From Orobanche coerulescens (Eukaryota > Streptophyta > Magnoliopsida > Lamiales > Orobanchaceae): a stretch of DNA of 64,000 nt. The notes beneath the pieces were generated by a model that did not search any database, was not told the origin of the DNA, and was given only the letters and a program-made list of their open reading frames with translations. A program made the translations under genes and the position numbers. The stretch lies in NCBI GenBank assembly GCA_033398695.1, contig CM065802.1, positions 144,570,096-144,634,095 on the forward strand. Reading direction: 5' to 3'. Shown here piece after piece: positions 19,001 to 32,120 of the stretch; the first letter of the stretch is position 1; each line of letters opens with the position of its first letter.

Positions 19001-19800
19001 ACCTCTTCATCCAACTCTTTAGGACAAAACAGATCCTTGTTCATCTCTAAACTTCGACCAACCATAGGGGTAGCAAGGGGATGTGCCTTGTCCATCATCT
19101 CGATGTTCCAGCTCTAAGCCCAAGAAGAATCGAGTCCTCCGCAAGTTTTTCATCTCGAAGTCGGACTTACGGTAGCGGGCCGTTTCATCGACCTCATCTA
19201 TGGTACCGACAACATTCATGTCATCTACATATACGGCTACAATCACGAATCTTGTATATGTTCTTTTCATGAAAATGCATGAACAACTATCATTTTTCTT
19301 GTATCCCTTCCCAATCAAGTATTCACGTAGGCGGTTGTACCACATCCTTCATGATTGCTTCAACCCGTATAGTGACAGCAACTTTACTGTGTAAGCACTC
19401 CGTGGTTTTGAGCTACTTGATTCAGGCAACAAAATCCCTTCAAGGACTTTCATATAAATATCTAGATCCCCGTAAAGATACGTTGTAACCATATACATAA
19501 GCTGCATATTCATTTTGTCGGACACTACCAAACTGACTAGGTAGCGGAAAGTGGTGATGTCCATAACGGTAGAATCCGTCTCCTCGTAATCAATGCCAGG
19601 ACACTGTGAGAAGTTTTGGGAAACTAGTCTCGCTTTGTAACACATGACCTCATTCTTATCATTGCATTTACGAACAAAGATCCATTTATGTCCAACTGGT
19701 TTAACACCCACGGGTACTGGCTCGATACGGCCAAGTACCTCACTATGGCCAATCGGCTCGTCAGTGACATTCAGCAATCGAGCGCGGCTCAACTAGTCAT
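19001..19800 (-). pseudogene. Copia reverse transcriptase remnant
   Basis: The N-terminal part (19792-19349) shows VKPVGHKWIFVRKCNDKNE, YKARLVSQNFSQCPGIDYEE and the end VKLLSLYGLKQS. The second part (19345-19019) begins MWYNRLREYLIGKGY and carries the catalytic YVDD at about 19231-19220, then FFLGLELEHRDDGQG. A frameshift lies between the two parts (about 19345-19349) and the block after the catalytic site is degraded. Relatives read TAYLYGSLD where this copy has TTYLYGDLD. It belongs to the plant copia group; the lineage was not assigned. Confidence 0.8.
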
Positions 19801-20394
19801 CTTCGATAATTTCTTGAGCAACGAATTAAAGTATCATCAACTAGCATGGACGACCTGCCCAAAAATATGTATTCACTCGTACATTGCATCGAGCTTTCTT
19901 TATTCGCAGTTATCAACTAAGTTTCTGACCCATCCACCAATCGTTCCATTGTTGATTCGAGGATATATCCATAGTCAGAGAGAATCTCATGTGACGGAGT
20001 AACTGTATCGATAATGAGAGGCTTTTGTGCCTCTATTCCTCTTCTCTTTTGAGGTTCGGTATCCTTTCTACCCATTGGCCTCCCCACTTTCGAGCATGGA
20101 TAAGAGCAGCTGAAGCAGCTGTCCCACCATTAAAGTCGACGTCGGGGGCATTATTTCTTTGGAAGGCTAAAGCTTTCCCTATAACAAGAACATTCGCAGC
20201 GGGAATGGTAGATCTTGTCAATTTCGCAGTATCAGTAAAGCTTTAAGGCATGGAATCTGTAACTTTCTGAAGACTAAGAGTATGTTGCACTTACAGCTCG
20301 GATCGAGCCATACGAGGATATTGATGAGGCAAAGATAGAGCACACCAGATAATTTCCTGGCGTTCAACTGGAATAGTTCGATTACTCTCCCCCC

Positions 20395-21110
20395 TCACAA
20401 GAAGAAGTTTGTCTCATCAAAGTGACAGTCTGCAAATCTTGCAGTAAATAGGTCTCCTGTCAAAGGTTCCAAGTAGAGGATAATTTTAAGCGACTCATAA
20501 CCGCTAACATATATACCTAATCTTCTTTATGGACCTATTTTAGTACGCGGTGGAAGAGTAATTGGCACATAGACTGCACAACCAAAAATGCGTAGGTGTG
20601 AAATATCAGGCTCATATCTAGTCACCAATTGGAACGCACTAAAAGGTTGATTGACAGTGGATCGAAAGCGAATAAGTAGTTGCATGCAGAATTGCATAGC
20701 CCCAGTCATAAATAGGCAAGTTGGTGCGTAATACCAATACTCCGGCGATAAGTTGTAACTGCTTAATCATAGCTTTACCAAGGCCATTCTATGAATAAAT
20801 GTGGGGGACAGGATGCTCGACTTCAATCCCAATCGAAATGCAATAGTCGTCGAAGGACTTTAACGTAAACTCACCAGTATTGTCCAATCTTAATGATGAG
20901 ATTGGAAAGTCAGGGTGGTTAGCCCGTAACTTGATGGTTTGTGCTATGTCTTAGCAAATGTAGCATTTATTATGGATAGCGGAGCGACATGTGACCATCG
21001 CATTAATGCATCAACTAGAACTATAAAATATCTGAACTGTCTGCACTCTGGCTGAATATGTCCATAAATGTCCCCTTAAATTATTTGTAAGAAGTGAATA
21101 TTTTATGTTG
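20395..21110 (-). pseudogene. Copia integrase core and C-terminal remnant
   Basis: On the minus strand the core begins around 21040 with a block similar to FKYFIVLVDALMRWSHV. It continues through stops and frame changes to a better C-terminal part at 20709-20527 (PFSAFQLVTRYEPDISHLRIFGCAVYVP, PPRTKIGP). A stretch near 20500-20400 resembles the segment ending in DCHFDETNF. The catalytic aspartates cannot all be placed. It is heavily decayed, and 19801-20394 between it and RT holds only degraded linker. Confidence 0.65.
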
Positions 21111-21315
21111 AGTCTTTAGAAAATAATGGAGAAGGTATCAACTTTGCTAGTGAAGTGGCCTTACAAAATGATTTACAGGCATTGAAAATTTCCACGGAAG
21201 CCTCCGGACTTGCAGAAGATGCACCGTCAACCTCATCAGGGCGTGCGATCTTCAATCCTGGTGATTCAATATCAGACTCGCTCACATGATTGACGATATC
21301 GAGCGGTGCTTCTAA

Positions 21316-21508
21316 TTATTTTTTGGACATGAAAAATGGATGACCGTGTGACTTTTTCGAAATGCGAGTCATCATCTCACGTCCAGTGTGACCAAGTCGG
21401 TCATGCCACAGTTGGTATGCTTCAGAATCACGAAGTTCGTTACTCATAGCATAGGATTCAATAATCTTTATTGTAGTTTGGTATAAACCACTACTTAGAC
21501 CCATTAGT
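21316..21508 (-). pseudogene. Copia pre-integrase (zinc-binding) piece
   Basis: On the minus strand MGLSSGLYQTTIKIIES leads to YQLWHDRLGHTGREMMTRI, the typical copia pre-integrase motif LWHxRLGH. It runs up to the exact border of element A at 21508. Its upstream continuation is found at 29590-29738 beyond A. The open frame seems to extend into A (21509-21759) only because the A LTR happens to be open there. Confidence 0.8.
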
Positions 21509-22518
21509 TGTAACACCCCCAATCCACTCAGGGATATTACACGCCGTAGACCCTCTCCTCGAGGATCTACCAGGCTGGTTACAACATTTAACATCTCGAT
21601 AATGCCTTCAAGGCTAAAATGACTCAGTAGACCGATTTGGTCTTTCCACAAATACATACAACTCAAATACAACTCATGCCCACGCAGGGGACAAAATACA
21701 ACCACACCCGTACAACGGGAACAATATAGCAGCGGAAAAATAAAGTACAACTGAACCAATAAACAATATACGGTTCCTCATGTGATTAGTATCGATCATC
21801 TTTCATCATCCTTCGTGCCGACCCTGTGATATGCTCCAAAACCTGAATGCAAAAACAGACATCCACCCCCCGAATACTCGGGGGTTAGCAAAACTCCACT
21901 GTTTTGCTAGTGCAAGAACAAAGTGCAAATACGAGCCATACAATTCACATTCCACGAATAACAATAACCAGGAATCCTCAAGGTTCCAAACAAAACGAAA
22001 AGCACTTCTCGAGGCAAGAATTTGAGAAAACATTTCAAAATCGAAATATCATAAATCAATGGAAATAATTTATAAAACGGTTTAGAATGCCATCGAGAGT
22101 TTTAATAGAAAACGATTTAGGATTATCAAATCCTACTTTTCAAAATCCAAAAGACAAAAGGGGTCACCGCCCCAAAGGTTTACTTTCCGAAAAATGACAT
22201 TTACCAAACCGTTGGGATTTTAGCCCCAAATCCATAAAACGACTTTTACAAAACCATTGGGATTTTAGCCCCAAATCTCATCAGCTCACAGTACACAAGA
22301 ACGACCACAAGGCTCGTCTCCCAACATCAAAATCCACAAATAAAGGATTTAAAACAAACAACAAAATACTCTAGAGCCATCCTAGCCAAGTAGGCCAAAC
22401 GAACAACTTACCTCTTACACACTTAGTCAATGCATGCAATCATGAAAACCGTTCAAAAGCACTCATTTCCGGAAATGCCAATGATCAAACCACATTTGTA
22501 AAATTCACCACAATTAAC

Positions 22519-22650
22519 CGTCGATCCACACCTCCGTGGACCCCTACCGAGACCCCGTCGGATCTAACCCGTAGTGGTTAAAAGCAAAGCTCGTCGATCC
22601 ACACCTCCGTGGACCCCTACCGAGACCCCGTCGGGTCTAACCCATAGTGA
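22519..22650 (-). repeat. Tandem pair with GTCCACGGAGG palindromes in A LTR
   Basis: Two units (about 22520 and 22592, period near 72 bp) each contain CGATCCACACCTCCGTGGACC, CTACCGAGACCCCGTCGG and TCTAACCC. The pair is repeated in the other LTR at about 27450-27585. GTCCACGGAGGTGTGGATC is partly self-complementary. Comparable GACGGGG pairs occur in G1 and D LTRs at the same relative place, just downstream of the GCAAGT site. Confidence 0.6.
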
Positions 22651-23419
22651 GCATACACACACACACGTTACTCATGCAATACTAACATGCTAAGAATGTA
22701 AGTTCATTAAGAATACTCACTAGAGATGGCCATTAACTCGACACCATTACCAAACTCTTCAAAAATACAATAACAAGCTTAAATACGGAATACACGATTC
22801 CATAACTTTAAACAAGAGGAGTATCCTCATAAAATCCTTCAACGTTCAAAATAATCAAATCATAATCAATTCTCAAAACACGTTCACAAAACACACGCGT
22901 TTTGAAAGAAAGCCTTTAACGAGGCCAAATCAAATCCTTTTGAAACTTCATTTCAAATAACCAAACAAACACATCAAGGCGACCACCGATCATCATATAC
23001 ATAAAGCGAGAAAAGTATGGGCAAGGTACTTGCCTCAATAATTGGCCGAAAGCTCCGACGACCACGGCTCACCCGGTCGATCCATTGAAATCCCAACCCT
23101 TATTATAAATACATAATACACAATTTAATATAAGAGTCTAATTTAATATCTTATAATTTCAAGGTAAGTAGTCGGCTAATATATTACCTCAATTGCCGCC
23201 CTTAATTAATTGATCGGATCAAACGATCAGCAATACTCAACCCAAGTCCATATCTCGATTATCGCTCCAACCACAAACTCCAAACTCGGACTCGTTCCAT
23301 GGTCTAATTACACCAAGCCGCACATTGACCAAATTATCACCATCTCCATCTATGTCTACGACTTCCCCGTTCACAATCCCAACACCACTACATACACCAC
23401 CAATTACTTACATACACAC

Positions 23420-23422
<3 letters not shown>

Positions 23423-23469
<47 letters not shown>

Positions 23470-23720
23470 GCACCCCATATACATAACATATATATATATA
23501 TATTATATATATATACACAGTACTCACCCACACAACACACTCAACACACACAAACACCTTATATATATATATGTGCATACAGTAGTAACAGCATAGACAC
23601 AAAACTTACACACACACACTTATATATATATACACACACGACTCACACCCACAGCACACACCACGCATACAAACACCACCTTCAACACACACACGCCTGC
23701 ACGCAAACAACACACACAAT
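23423..23720. repeat. TA and CA microsatellites in A LTR
   Basis: (TA)n at 23423-23459, 23489-23515 and 23561-23572 alternate with CACACA-rich sequence up to about 23720. The other LTR has the same set with different repeat numbers (28352-28640). Confidence 0.9.
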
Positions 23721-24370
23721 ATCAACACCCACGCCGGAATCCGGCCACAACCCCAACCCCGTCTTCTTCTTCTTACATCACCGGGACTCGGATCGGCGAC
23801 AATCCAACTCGCCGGAATTTGTCGGCTCGGCTCGATTCCGGACATGACCGGTCCTCAACTAACTCCAGCCCGTCGAACCTCGTCGAACACCATCGACCGT
23901 CGGAAAGTTGAGCCTGGACCGGAAATTCATCTTCTGCCGGAAAACATGTCAAGCGACTCGACGCCGAACTCCATCCGCTTTGAAAACCAGATCATTCTCT
24001 CCCATCATAGGTCACCACGCCGTCGCGAGCTCCGGTTGTTGTCGCCGGAGACGCCTTTGTCCGCCACCGGTGACCTTCACAACTCGCCCCACTAGAACCC
24101 ATATCCCCAGGCCCATCTACGCCCAACCGCAAGAACCACGAACTGAGCTCGCCACCGCCGATCGCCAATGAATAAGAATGAGATGGGTGGTGTTGGTGTT
24201 GGTGAGAGAAAGGAAGGACCAGGAGGGGAGAGAGATATGCGGGAGGAAAGAGAGAGATGAAGCAGGTGGGGAAAGGAGAAAAAAAGAAAGAAGAAAGAGA
24301 TAAAAAAAAAGTGAAAGGAGGAGTTGGTGAGGAATGTCGGATGAAGTTTCCTCAAATCACATCACATGCA

Positions 24371-24384
24371 TATATATATATATA
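24371..24384 (-). promoter_or_regulatory. TATA-rich core promoter in A LTR
   Basis: TATATATATATATA, followed on the minus strand by GCATGTGATGTG and a CT-rich leader (about 24350-24180). The equivalent place in the 5' LTR is 29297-29310. Confidence 0.5.
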
Positions 24385-24656
24385 ATTGGGCTTATCCGAC
24401 CCGACAGGGTTCGAATATAAATAAACCGAGTAAAAACGAATCAATCTAAGATTCATTATTCCGTCTTCTGGTTCGATCATCCGATTATTACACTACGTCA
24501 AATAACACCAACACTAACTCGTCAATATATTAGCCCAACATCTCAGAGTCCGCCCGACTTATAAATAATCAGTTAATAAAATAAGAGAGAGAAAATAAAT
24601 AAATAAAAAAAAATTGTATCTCCAACATTCGAGTTTAAAAATTCCCGGATATTACA

Positions 24657-24693
24657 TACTACCCTTCTTAAAAGAAGTTTCGTCCCGAAACTT
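24657..24693 (-). promoter_or_regulatory. Hairpin and polypurine tract of element A
   Basis: AAGTTTCG and CGAAACTT (24675-24693) form an 8-bp stem with a 3-base loop. On the minus strand it is followed by TTTTAAGAAGGGTAGTA, directly before the LTR start. Confidence 0.7.
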
Positions 24694-26433
24694 AAAACAA
24701 GTAGGGAGAGGTAATATCCCACCAGGAACATCTCCACGAGATACACAAGAACCGCGCAACTTACGCCCACCGGCGAAACGTTACAAGAAACGCAAGGAAC
24801 GTACGACGTAGAAACACGCTTAATGACAACCACGATTGAACCTCAATGATCGAACAACACGATCGAACACAATGATCGAACAAAAACGGTCGAATAACTA
24901 CGATCCCGAAGTTCACACTTCAACTCAAGACATTAAAAGAGCTGGTAGAAACTAAAAGATGTTACTTTCGAACAAGGTTTACAAGAATCGAACCGAACTC
25001 GGAAAAGTCACAACGATAAACAGATCGATCCGAAAGAAAGTCGCAACCCGTTCGACGATGACAACCGAGATACCAAACAAGTTCAAAGCGTATCGGCGAA
25101 CACGGCGAGTCGATGGGTGGAGAAAGAGAAAATACGGAAGTCAGCGATGCGGGTATTACCTCCGGCCTCGTCCATGAAATTCACAAAACGGGAGCAAGGT
25201 AACAAGACATTAAACAACCGACACATAACGGAACCATCACCGATGCACACGGTCATACCAACCCAGCTCTAACAGCTCGCACTTGCGCGACAACGCGAAA
25301 TCACCACGAGGCGACAATATTCAACACCGACATCCCACCTCTCACAAGGGGCTAACACAACAAATGTGTGGAAAACGACTCAACACTCACACCGCCAATT
25401 CGGTCATACTGGAGCAAACATCAAAATGACAACGCGAACATCATACATATATACCCAGCCCTCAAACGGGAATGGATAGGTTTTAAAAACGAAAACCTCA
25501 TTTTGAAAATAATTTGAAGAATACCGATTGATCTTGAGTATCACCTTTCAAAAAAAATACAAACGTGAAACATCGTTATCGAGACATTGGAGAACCATTT
25601 CGCATTTGATAAGAATGAAGATACTTTCTCTTAATGAAAACTTTCAAAATATTCGACCCTCGGGTCTAAATAAAAGTGTTTCTAAAATATTGAAAATATC
25701 TCAAAGCATTTTGGTCCTCGAAGTAGAAAACTTTTTGAAATATATTGTGGCACCTTGGATGTACCACAAGAAAATAACTCATTTGAAAAGTATGTCTCGA
25801 AATTTATTTTTCTAAGATACTCAAGGTTTTCAAAAATTCAATAGGCCAGAATGCCCAAAACTCACACATATCGACGTTCACTAAAACAACTCCTAGCACA
25901 CGCATCAAAACGTTTAAAATCAAGACAATATATGTCTTTAAACGGGAATAAACGATAAAATACCACGTTCAGAACAAAACCACTGATAAAATGCTCTCCC
26001 GCACTGGCTAGTGAACAAGTCGAACGTGTATAAGCACAAAGCTTCCACAAGAGACTTGTAAAACGTGCAAATCGATTCGAAAATCATCAGCAACGGACAA
26101 AAACAACAATAAAAAGACATCACAAGTGACGACACTCCTCGTATAAATCAATTACGAGAGTCGACTAAATACATATCGTGAAATCAAAATCCACATAAAG
26201 ATTCCATCACTTAACAAATAATCATAAAAATAGCTCGTGTCACACGAGGTACAACACGAAGAAGGGAGACTTACTTCCACAGGTCGCACGAAGATGATGA
26301 TCGCCCCACGATACTAATCACGACCAACAAACTCAAACGACGCGTCGCGACACGACTCAGTCAGATAAAATCCGACGAAACAAGACCCAAACAACACGAC
26401 TTGACCCGACAGCCTAGGTTTCCTCAACCTAAT
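24694..26433 (-). other. Non-coding interior of element A
   Basis: About 1.74 kb with only short spurious ORFs. It is homologous, segment by segment, to the element D interior on the opposite strand: 24660-25855 with 54230-55907, and 26100-26440 with 52980-53285. Shared landmarks include AAAACCTATCCATTCCCG and CGTCGTTTGAG. It is probably a degraded gag-pol-derived or untranslated region kept for packaging (inference). Confidence 0.7.
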
Positions 26434-26444
26434 CTCCGATACCA
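26434..26444 (-). promoter_or_regulatory. Primer-binding site of element A
   Basis: Minus strand TGGTATCGGAG, four bases from the 5' LTR end. It matches initiator tRNA-Met with one mismatch. Confidence 0.75.
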
Positions 26445-26448
26445 TTTA

Positions 26449-28352
26449 TGTAACACCCCCAATCCACTCAGGGATATTACACGCCGTAGACCCTCTCCTC
26501 GAGGATCTACCAGGCTGGTTACAACATTTAACATCTCGATAATGCCTTCAAGGCTAAAATGACTCAGTAGACCGATTTGGTCTTTCCACAAATACATACA
26601 ACTCAAATACAACTCATGCCCACGCAGGGGACAAAATACAACCACACCTGCATGGGAACAATATAGCGGAAAAAATAAAGTACAACTGAACCAATAAACA
26701 ATATACGGTTCCTCATGTGATTAGTATCGATCATCTTTCATCATCCTTCGTGCCGACCCGTGATATGCTCCAAAACTGAATGCAAAACAGGACATCCACC
26801 CCGAATACTCGGGGTTAGCAAACTCCTTTGTTTTGCTAGTGCAAGAACAAAGTGCAAATACGAGCCATACAATTCACATTCCACTAATAACAATAACCAG
26901 GAATCCTCAAGGTTCCAAACGAAACGAAAAGCACTTCTCGAGGCAAGAATTTGAGAAAACATTTCAAAATCGAAATATCATAAATCAATGGAAATAATTT
27001 ATAAAACGGTTTAGAATGCCATCGAGAGTTTTAATAGAAAACGATTTAGGATTATCAAATCCTACTTTTCAAAATCCAAAAGACAAAAGGGGTCACCGCC
27101 CCAAAGGTTTACTTTCCGAAAAATGACATTTACCAAACCGTTGGGATTTTAGCCCCAAATCCATAAAACGACTTTTACAAAACCATTGGGATTTTAGCCC
27201 CAAATCTCATCAGCTCACAGTACACAAGAACGACCACAAGGCTCGTCTCCCAACATCAAAATCCACAAATAAAGGATTTAAAACAAACAACAAAATACTC
27301 TAGAGCCATCCTAGCCAAGTAGGCCAAACGAACAACTTACCTCTTACACACTTAGTCAATGCATGCAATCATGAAAACCGTTCAAAAGCACTCATTTCCG
27401 GAAATGCCAATGATCAAACCACATTTGTAAAATTCACCACAATTAACCGTCGATCCACACCTCCGTGGACCCCTACCGAGACCCCGTCGGATCTAACCCG
27501 TAGTGGTTAAAAGCAAAGCTCGTCGATCCACACCTCCGTGGACCCCTACCGAGAAACCGTCGGGTCTAACCCATAGTGAGCATACACACACACACGTTAC
27601 TCATGCAATACTAACATGCTAAGAATGTAAGTTCATTAAGAATACTCACTAGAGATGGCCATTAACTCGACACCATTACCAAACTCTTCAAAAATACAAT
27701 AACAAGCTTAAATACGGAATACACGATTCCATAACTTTAAACAAGAGGAGTATCCTCATAAAATCCTTCAACGTTCAAAATAATCAAATCATAATCAATT
27801 CTCAAAACACCGTTCACAAAACACACGCGTTTTGAAAGAAAGCCTTTAACGAGGCCAAACCGAAATCCTTTTGAAACTTCATTTCAAATAACCAAACAAA
27901 CACATCAAGACGACCACCGATCATCATATACATAAAACGAGAAAAGTATGGGCAAGGTACTTGCCTCAATAATTGACGCCGAAAGCTCCGACGACCACGG
28001 CTCACCCGGTCGATCCATTGAAATCCCAACCCTTATTATAAATACATAATACACAATTTAATATAAGAGTCTAATTTAATATCTTATAATTTCAAGGTAA
28101 GTAGTCGGCTAATATATTACCTCAATTGCCGCCCTTAATTAATTGATCGGATCAAACGATCAGCAATACTCAACCCAAGTCCATATCTCGATTATCGCTC
28201 CAACCACAAACTCCAAACTCGGACTCGTTCCATGGTCTAATTACACCAAGCCGCACATTGACCAAATTATCACCATCTCCATCTATGTCTACGACTTCCC
28301 CGTTCACAATCCCAACACCACTACATACACCACCAATTACTTACATACACAC

Positions 28353-28396
<44 letters not shown>

Positions 28397-29584
28397 GCAC
28401 CCCATATACATAACATATATATATATATTATATATATATATACACAGTACTCACCCACACAACACACTCAACACACACAAACACCTTATATATATATATA
28501 TATATATATGTGCATACAGTAGTAACAGCATAGACACAAAACTTACACACACACACTTATATATATATACACACACGACTCACACCCACAGCACACACCA
28601 CGCATACAAACACCACCTTCAACACACACACGCCTGCACGCAAACAACACACACAATATCAACACCCACGCCGGAATCCGGCCACAACTGACCGTCTTCT
28701 TCTTCTTACATCAGGAACTCGGATCGGCGACAATCCAACTCGCCGGAATTTGTCGGCTCGGCTCGATTCCGGCCATGGCCGGACCTCAACTAACTCCGGC
28801 CCGTCGAACCTCGTCGAACACCATCGACCGTCGGAAAGTTGAGCCTGGACCGGAAATTCATCTTGCTTAGGAAAACATGTCCGACAGCTCCGACGCCGAA
28901 CTCCATCCGCTGAAAACCAGATCATTCTCTCCCATCATAGGTCACCACGCCGTCGCCGAGCTCCGGTTGTTGTCGCCGGAGACGCCTGTCCGCCACCGGT
29001 GACCTTCACAACTCGCCCCACTAGAACCCATATCCCCGACCCATCTACGCCCAACCGCAAGAACCACGAACTGAGCTCGCCACCGCCGATCGCCAATGAA
29101 TAAGAATGAGATGGGTGGTGTTGGTGTTGGTGAGAGAAAGGAAGGACCAGGAGGGGAGAGAGATATGCGGGAGGAAAGAGAGAGATGAAGCAGGTGGGGA
29201 AAGGAGAAAAAAGAAAGAAGAAAGAGATAAAAAAAAAGTGAAAGGAGGAGTTGGTGAGGAATGTCGGATGAAGTTTCCTCAAATCACATCACATGCATAT
29301 ATATATATATAATTGGGCTTATCCGACCCGACAGGGTTCGAATATAAATAAACCGAGTAAAAACGAATCAATCTAAGATTCATTATTCCGTCTTCTGGTT
29401 CGATCATCCGATTATTACACTACGTCAAATAACACCAACACTAACTCGTCAATATATTAGCCCAACATCTCAGAGTCCGCCCGACTTATAAATAATCAGT
29501 TAATAAAATAAGAGAGAGAAAATAAATAAATAAAAAAAAAATTGTATCTCCAACATTCGAGTTTAAAAATTCCCGGATATTACA
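26449..29584 (-). repeat. Element A 5' LTR
   Basis: 3136 bp, nearly identical to 21509-24656. Differences are microsatellite lengths and small indels, often in GC-rich contexts (for example GCCGGAAAACATG at 23938 against CTTAGGAAAACATG here near 28863). The TATA is at 29297-29310. Confidence 0.88.
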
Positions 29585-29589
29585 TTAGT

Positions 29590-29738
29590 TTCTCGAGAAT
29601 GCGGTGTCTTCCCCATTATGCCACAGTAACACATGAAAATTCTATCCCATTCTCATAATATGCATCAAGGTGATAACCGTTGGCATAGATGTCCCTAAAA
29701 TTTAGCAAGATTTGGTTTATTCTTGGGGTATAGAGAGC
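29590..29738 (-). pseudogene. Copia protease-to-integrase linker piece
   Basis: A 150-bp island between A and B. On the minus strand it reads NALYTPRINQILLNFRDIY and YHLDAYYENGIEF, the segment that links protease and pre-integrase in plant copia polyproteins, with one stop inside. It joins the protease piece at 35301-35113 on its upstream side and the pre-integrase piece at 21508 on its downstream side. Confidence 0.75.
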
Positions 29739-31713
29739 ATTTGTGTAACACCCCAAAAACCTTACGGGAGTATTACACGCCGTAAACCCTTCTCACAAGG
29801 ATTTACCAGGCTAAGCACAATTTTCCACGTCATTTCAAAAATACCAAAAAGACCGATGACGGTAATATTTTTCAAATACTAAAAAAAATCCTTTTTCAAA
29901 TACCGTCATAAAAATACCGTCAAAACGATCAAGGCCAAAATGCCAAAAACTCGGTTTAGGGAATCGGTTTTACGAAATAAAATTCAGTTGGCAAAATAGT
30001 AAAAGTCATTTCAAAATACTCACGCAGCGGATAAAAATACAGTCCAATATATGCATTTACATTGAAATAAAACGAACATCAAAATACACGATTCCCAACA
30101 TAAGCCATAGCCAGTATCGTCCGGGATCCTCGACTCTTCACGACCATTGTCCATCGAAAATCATCTCTGCCTAAAAAAAAGTCCTAGCGGTCGACCATAA
30201 TGCTAGATAAATAACCGCAAATACATAAATATAAATATTCACATGCCATGCATCATGAGAAAGATAACCACAACTATAACCTTACCACTTTCGGTTAATC
30301 CAATGATTCTCGTCAAATTCTCAATATCACAACAATCTTGTATAATACCTCAATACCGAATACTTTCCGTACACAATCCTCTATGTACGATTACCATAAA
30401 AACATATCTCTATTTGGATTTCCTTAGAAACGCATATCATAGACCAAGAATATCCAAATATCCTCAAAACCATCCGAATACTACAATCCTTACGAAACTT
30501 CATTATTCATTCATCAATATGCAATACAACATAAAATACTTATGAAATGCAATTGAAATTACTTATCGAAATATTACAACCGAACAAGTAACAACTTGCC
30601 TCAAATAGCCGGGTCGGTAAAGCAAATCGATCCGAGGTTCGATTCCCACACCTTGACAAAATATTTATATCCCGATATCAATAACAGTATACTACGACAT
30701 TCGATTTCCACGATCAACGGCTATCCCAATTTTATAATTTTGTTTTCCTCTTTCTCAAAAGTGATGATCCGAACTTTAACAAGTTCATTACTAAAATTCC
30801 AGAATATTATTTTAAATATAAAAATAATATTCAATATTTTTCGGTTGTATTTATGATATAACCATTATTTGATCGAATAAAAACTTCGTACTATTTAAAT
30901 ACGAAAAATATTCCAAAGTCATCAATTTTGAAAACTCATGATTTTCATATGGAAAAATATTAATAATCATAGTTATTAAATTTTCCAACCTTAAACACAA
31001 ATATAAGGTATTCAACCCGTTCGATACAAACGAAAAATATAGAGCTGACTCGGTAATGTATTGATAAATACAGGAGTCTAAACATTTCATAAAAATCACA
31101 ATAAAAACTGATTTGTGATAACATGTATCTCTGGTACAAATTTAATGAAACTTTATCAAAAATAGACTTGCAGGTTCAAAGATATACGTGTTCAAACTAG
31201 ACAACTCGATCAACTTCAAAAGAAATGTTGCTGGAAGTGACTGAAAATATCGGTGACTCACTATAAAGCGATTCATATTAGCGGTATTCGACTCAATACC
31301 TACGGTCCAAATAAGATTTTTACTTATATGAATTTTCTTTATAATCCGCTCGAGATGTAATCGTAAAATAACTTACATATTGAGAGATAATCGAGTTCAA
31401 TGGAGGCAACCCAGGTGGAATTTACAGACTCTCTGGAGAATTTCATCAAACAACTACCGGGCGTCTCTGGACAAGGCTGCTGTGATTATTGAGTCTTTGA
31501 GCATTTTCGGGATATACAAATCTCCAATGTAGGATATAAACGTATGTCCATTAAGTCGTGTAAATTTTCTACAGGTATAGATAAGTTTTATGGGACAGCC
31601 TTAAGGTTAAGGCCACTCTTTACGGGTTCAAAGTCGCCTAGTTGGTCAAGACAGCATCATGACTAGGCATTATGAGTGACGACCCGTGCCTCGGTCGCGC
31701 GGGATTCTCGGAC

Positions 31714-31756
31714 TCTGTCGGGCGCGCCTTGTGATGGCGCACGGTGCCCGACGGTG
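31714..31756 (-). promoter_or_regulatory. GTCGGGC inverted repeat next to conserved box (B LTR)
   Basis: GTCGGGC and GCCCGAC arms enclose a GC-rich loop, directly downstream of the conserved box. In the other LTR (34736-34778) the arms are 9 bp (CTGTCGGGC and GCCCGACAG). This is the same place where G1 and D carry their palindrome arrays. Confidence 0.5.
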
Positions 31757-31770
31757 ATCTTCCACTAATT

Positions 31771-31832
31771 CGATCATAACTTCTTCGTCCGAACTCCGAT
31801 TGGCTCGTCGTTTGAACCGTTGGAAAGCTAAC
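31771..31832 (-). promoter_or_regulatory. Conserved LTR box (B 3' LTR)
   Basis: On the minus strand GTTAGCTTTCCAACGGTTC, GAGCCAATCGGAGTTCGG and GAAGTTATGATCG. It matches 13298-13355 and 50110-50171. The copy in the 5' LTR is at 34797-34859. Confidence 0.65.
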
Positions 31833-32081
31833 TCAAATCTCCATAATACTGTTAATTTTCAGAATTTTTTAACATCCCAAAAATTCGTGGTGATTTTTTC
31901 AAAGTTGATACTTGTCCACGATACCTCCGAGAAAATGTCCAATCTCGTCTCTACTAACATTTCCGGTATCCCTTTCTTATTTTAAATATTCCAAGACCAG
32001 AAATGTATCTCCAATACATTCAAATAAATTTACAAGTCCCGTATTTAGTCGGTATGTATTCCTAAAATTCAGGATATTACA

Positions 32082-32120
32082 TACTACCCCCCTTAAAAAT
32101 AAGTTTCGTCCTCGAAACTT
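32082..32120 (-). promoter_or_regulatory. Hairpin and polypurine tract of element B
   Basis: AAGTTTCG and CGAAACTT (32101-32120) form an 8-bp stem with a 4-base loop, then on the minus strand a tract ending AAGGGGGGTAGTA before the LTR. Confidence 0.75.

Larger units (their letters stand above)
21509..24656 (-). repeat. Element A 3' LTR
   Basis: Minus strand: starts TGTAATATCCGGG (24656), ends TTGGGGGTGTTACA (21509). It has a TATA-rich core promoter (24371-24384), then a CT-rich leader, GC-rich sequence (23740-24090), microsatellites (23420-23720), an intron-like donor GAG|GCAAGTACC (23033) and acceptor GCATTCAG (21843). A tandem pair of GATCCACACCTCCGTGGACC segments lies at 22520-22650. The ORFs through the TA repeats are not genes. 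Confidence 0.88.
21509..29584 (-). mobile_element. Element A: non-autonomous gypsy-type LTR element (LARD-like)
   Basis: Two LTRs of 3148 and 3136 bp (21509-24656, 26449-29584) enclose 1792 bp and are flanked by the perfect duplication TTAGT (21504-21508, 29585-29589). Primer site and polypurine tract place it on the minus strand. The interior shows no gag or pol but is homologous to part of the element D interior. The LTRs are almost identical, so insertion was recent relative to the copia host. Confidence 0.9.
29744..32081 (-). repeat. Element B 3' LTR
   Basis: Minus strand: starts TGTAATATCCTG (32081), ends TTTTGGGGTGTTACA (29744). Conserved box 31771-31832, then a GC-rich inverted repeat (31714-31756), donor GAG|GCAAGTT (30599) and acceptor TTTTTTTTAG (30171). 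Its 3' 300 bp are similar to 53290-53570 in element D. Confidence 0.9.

Noticed and set aside
21316..21759. Single 147-codon ORF as a gene
   Set aside because: It crosses the exact border of element A; only 21316-21508 is copia, the rest is A LTR.
23210..23596. 128-codon ORF with Y-I repeats (and its copy at 28143-28691)
   Set aside because: Produced by TA/CA microsatellites in the A LTRs; lengths differ between LTR copies.
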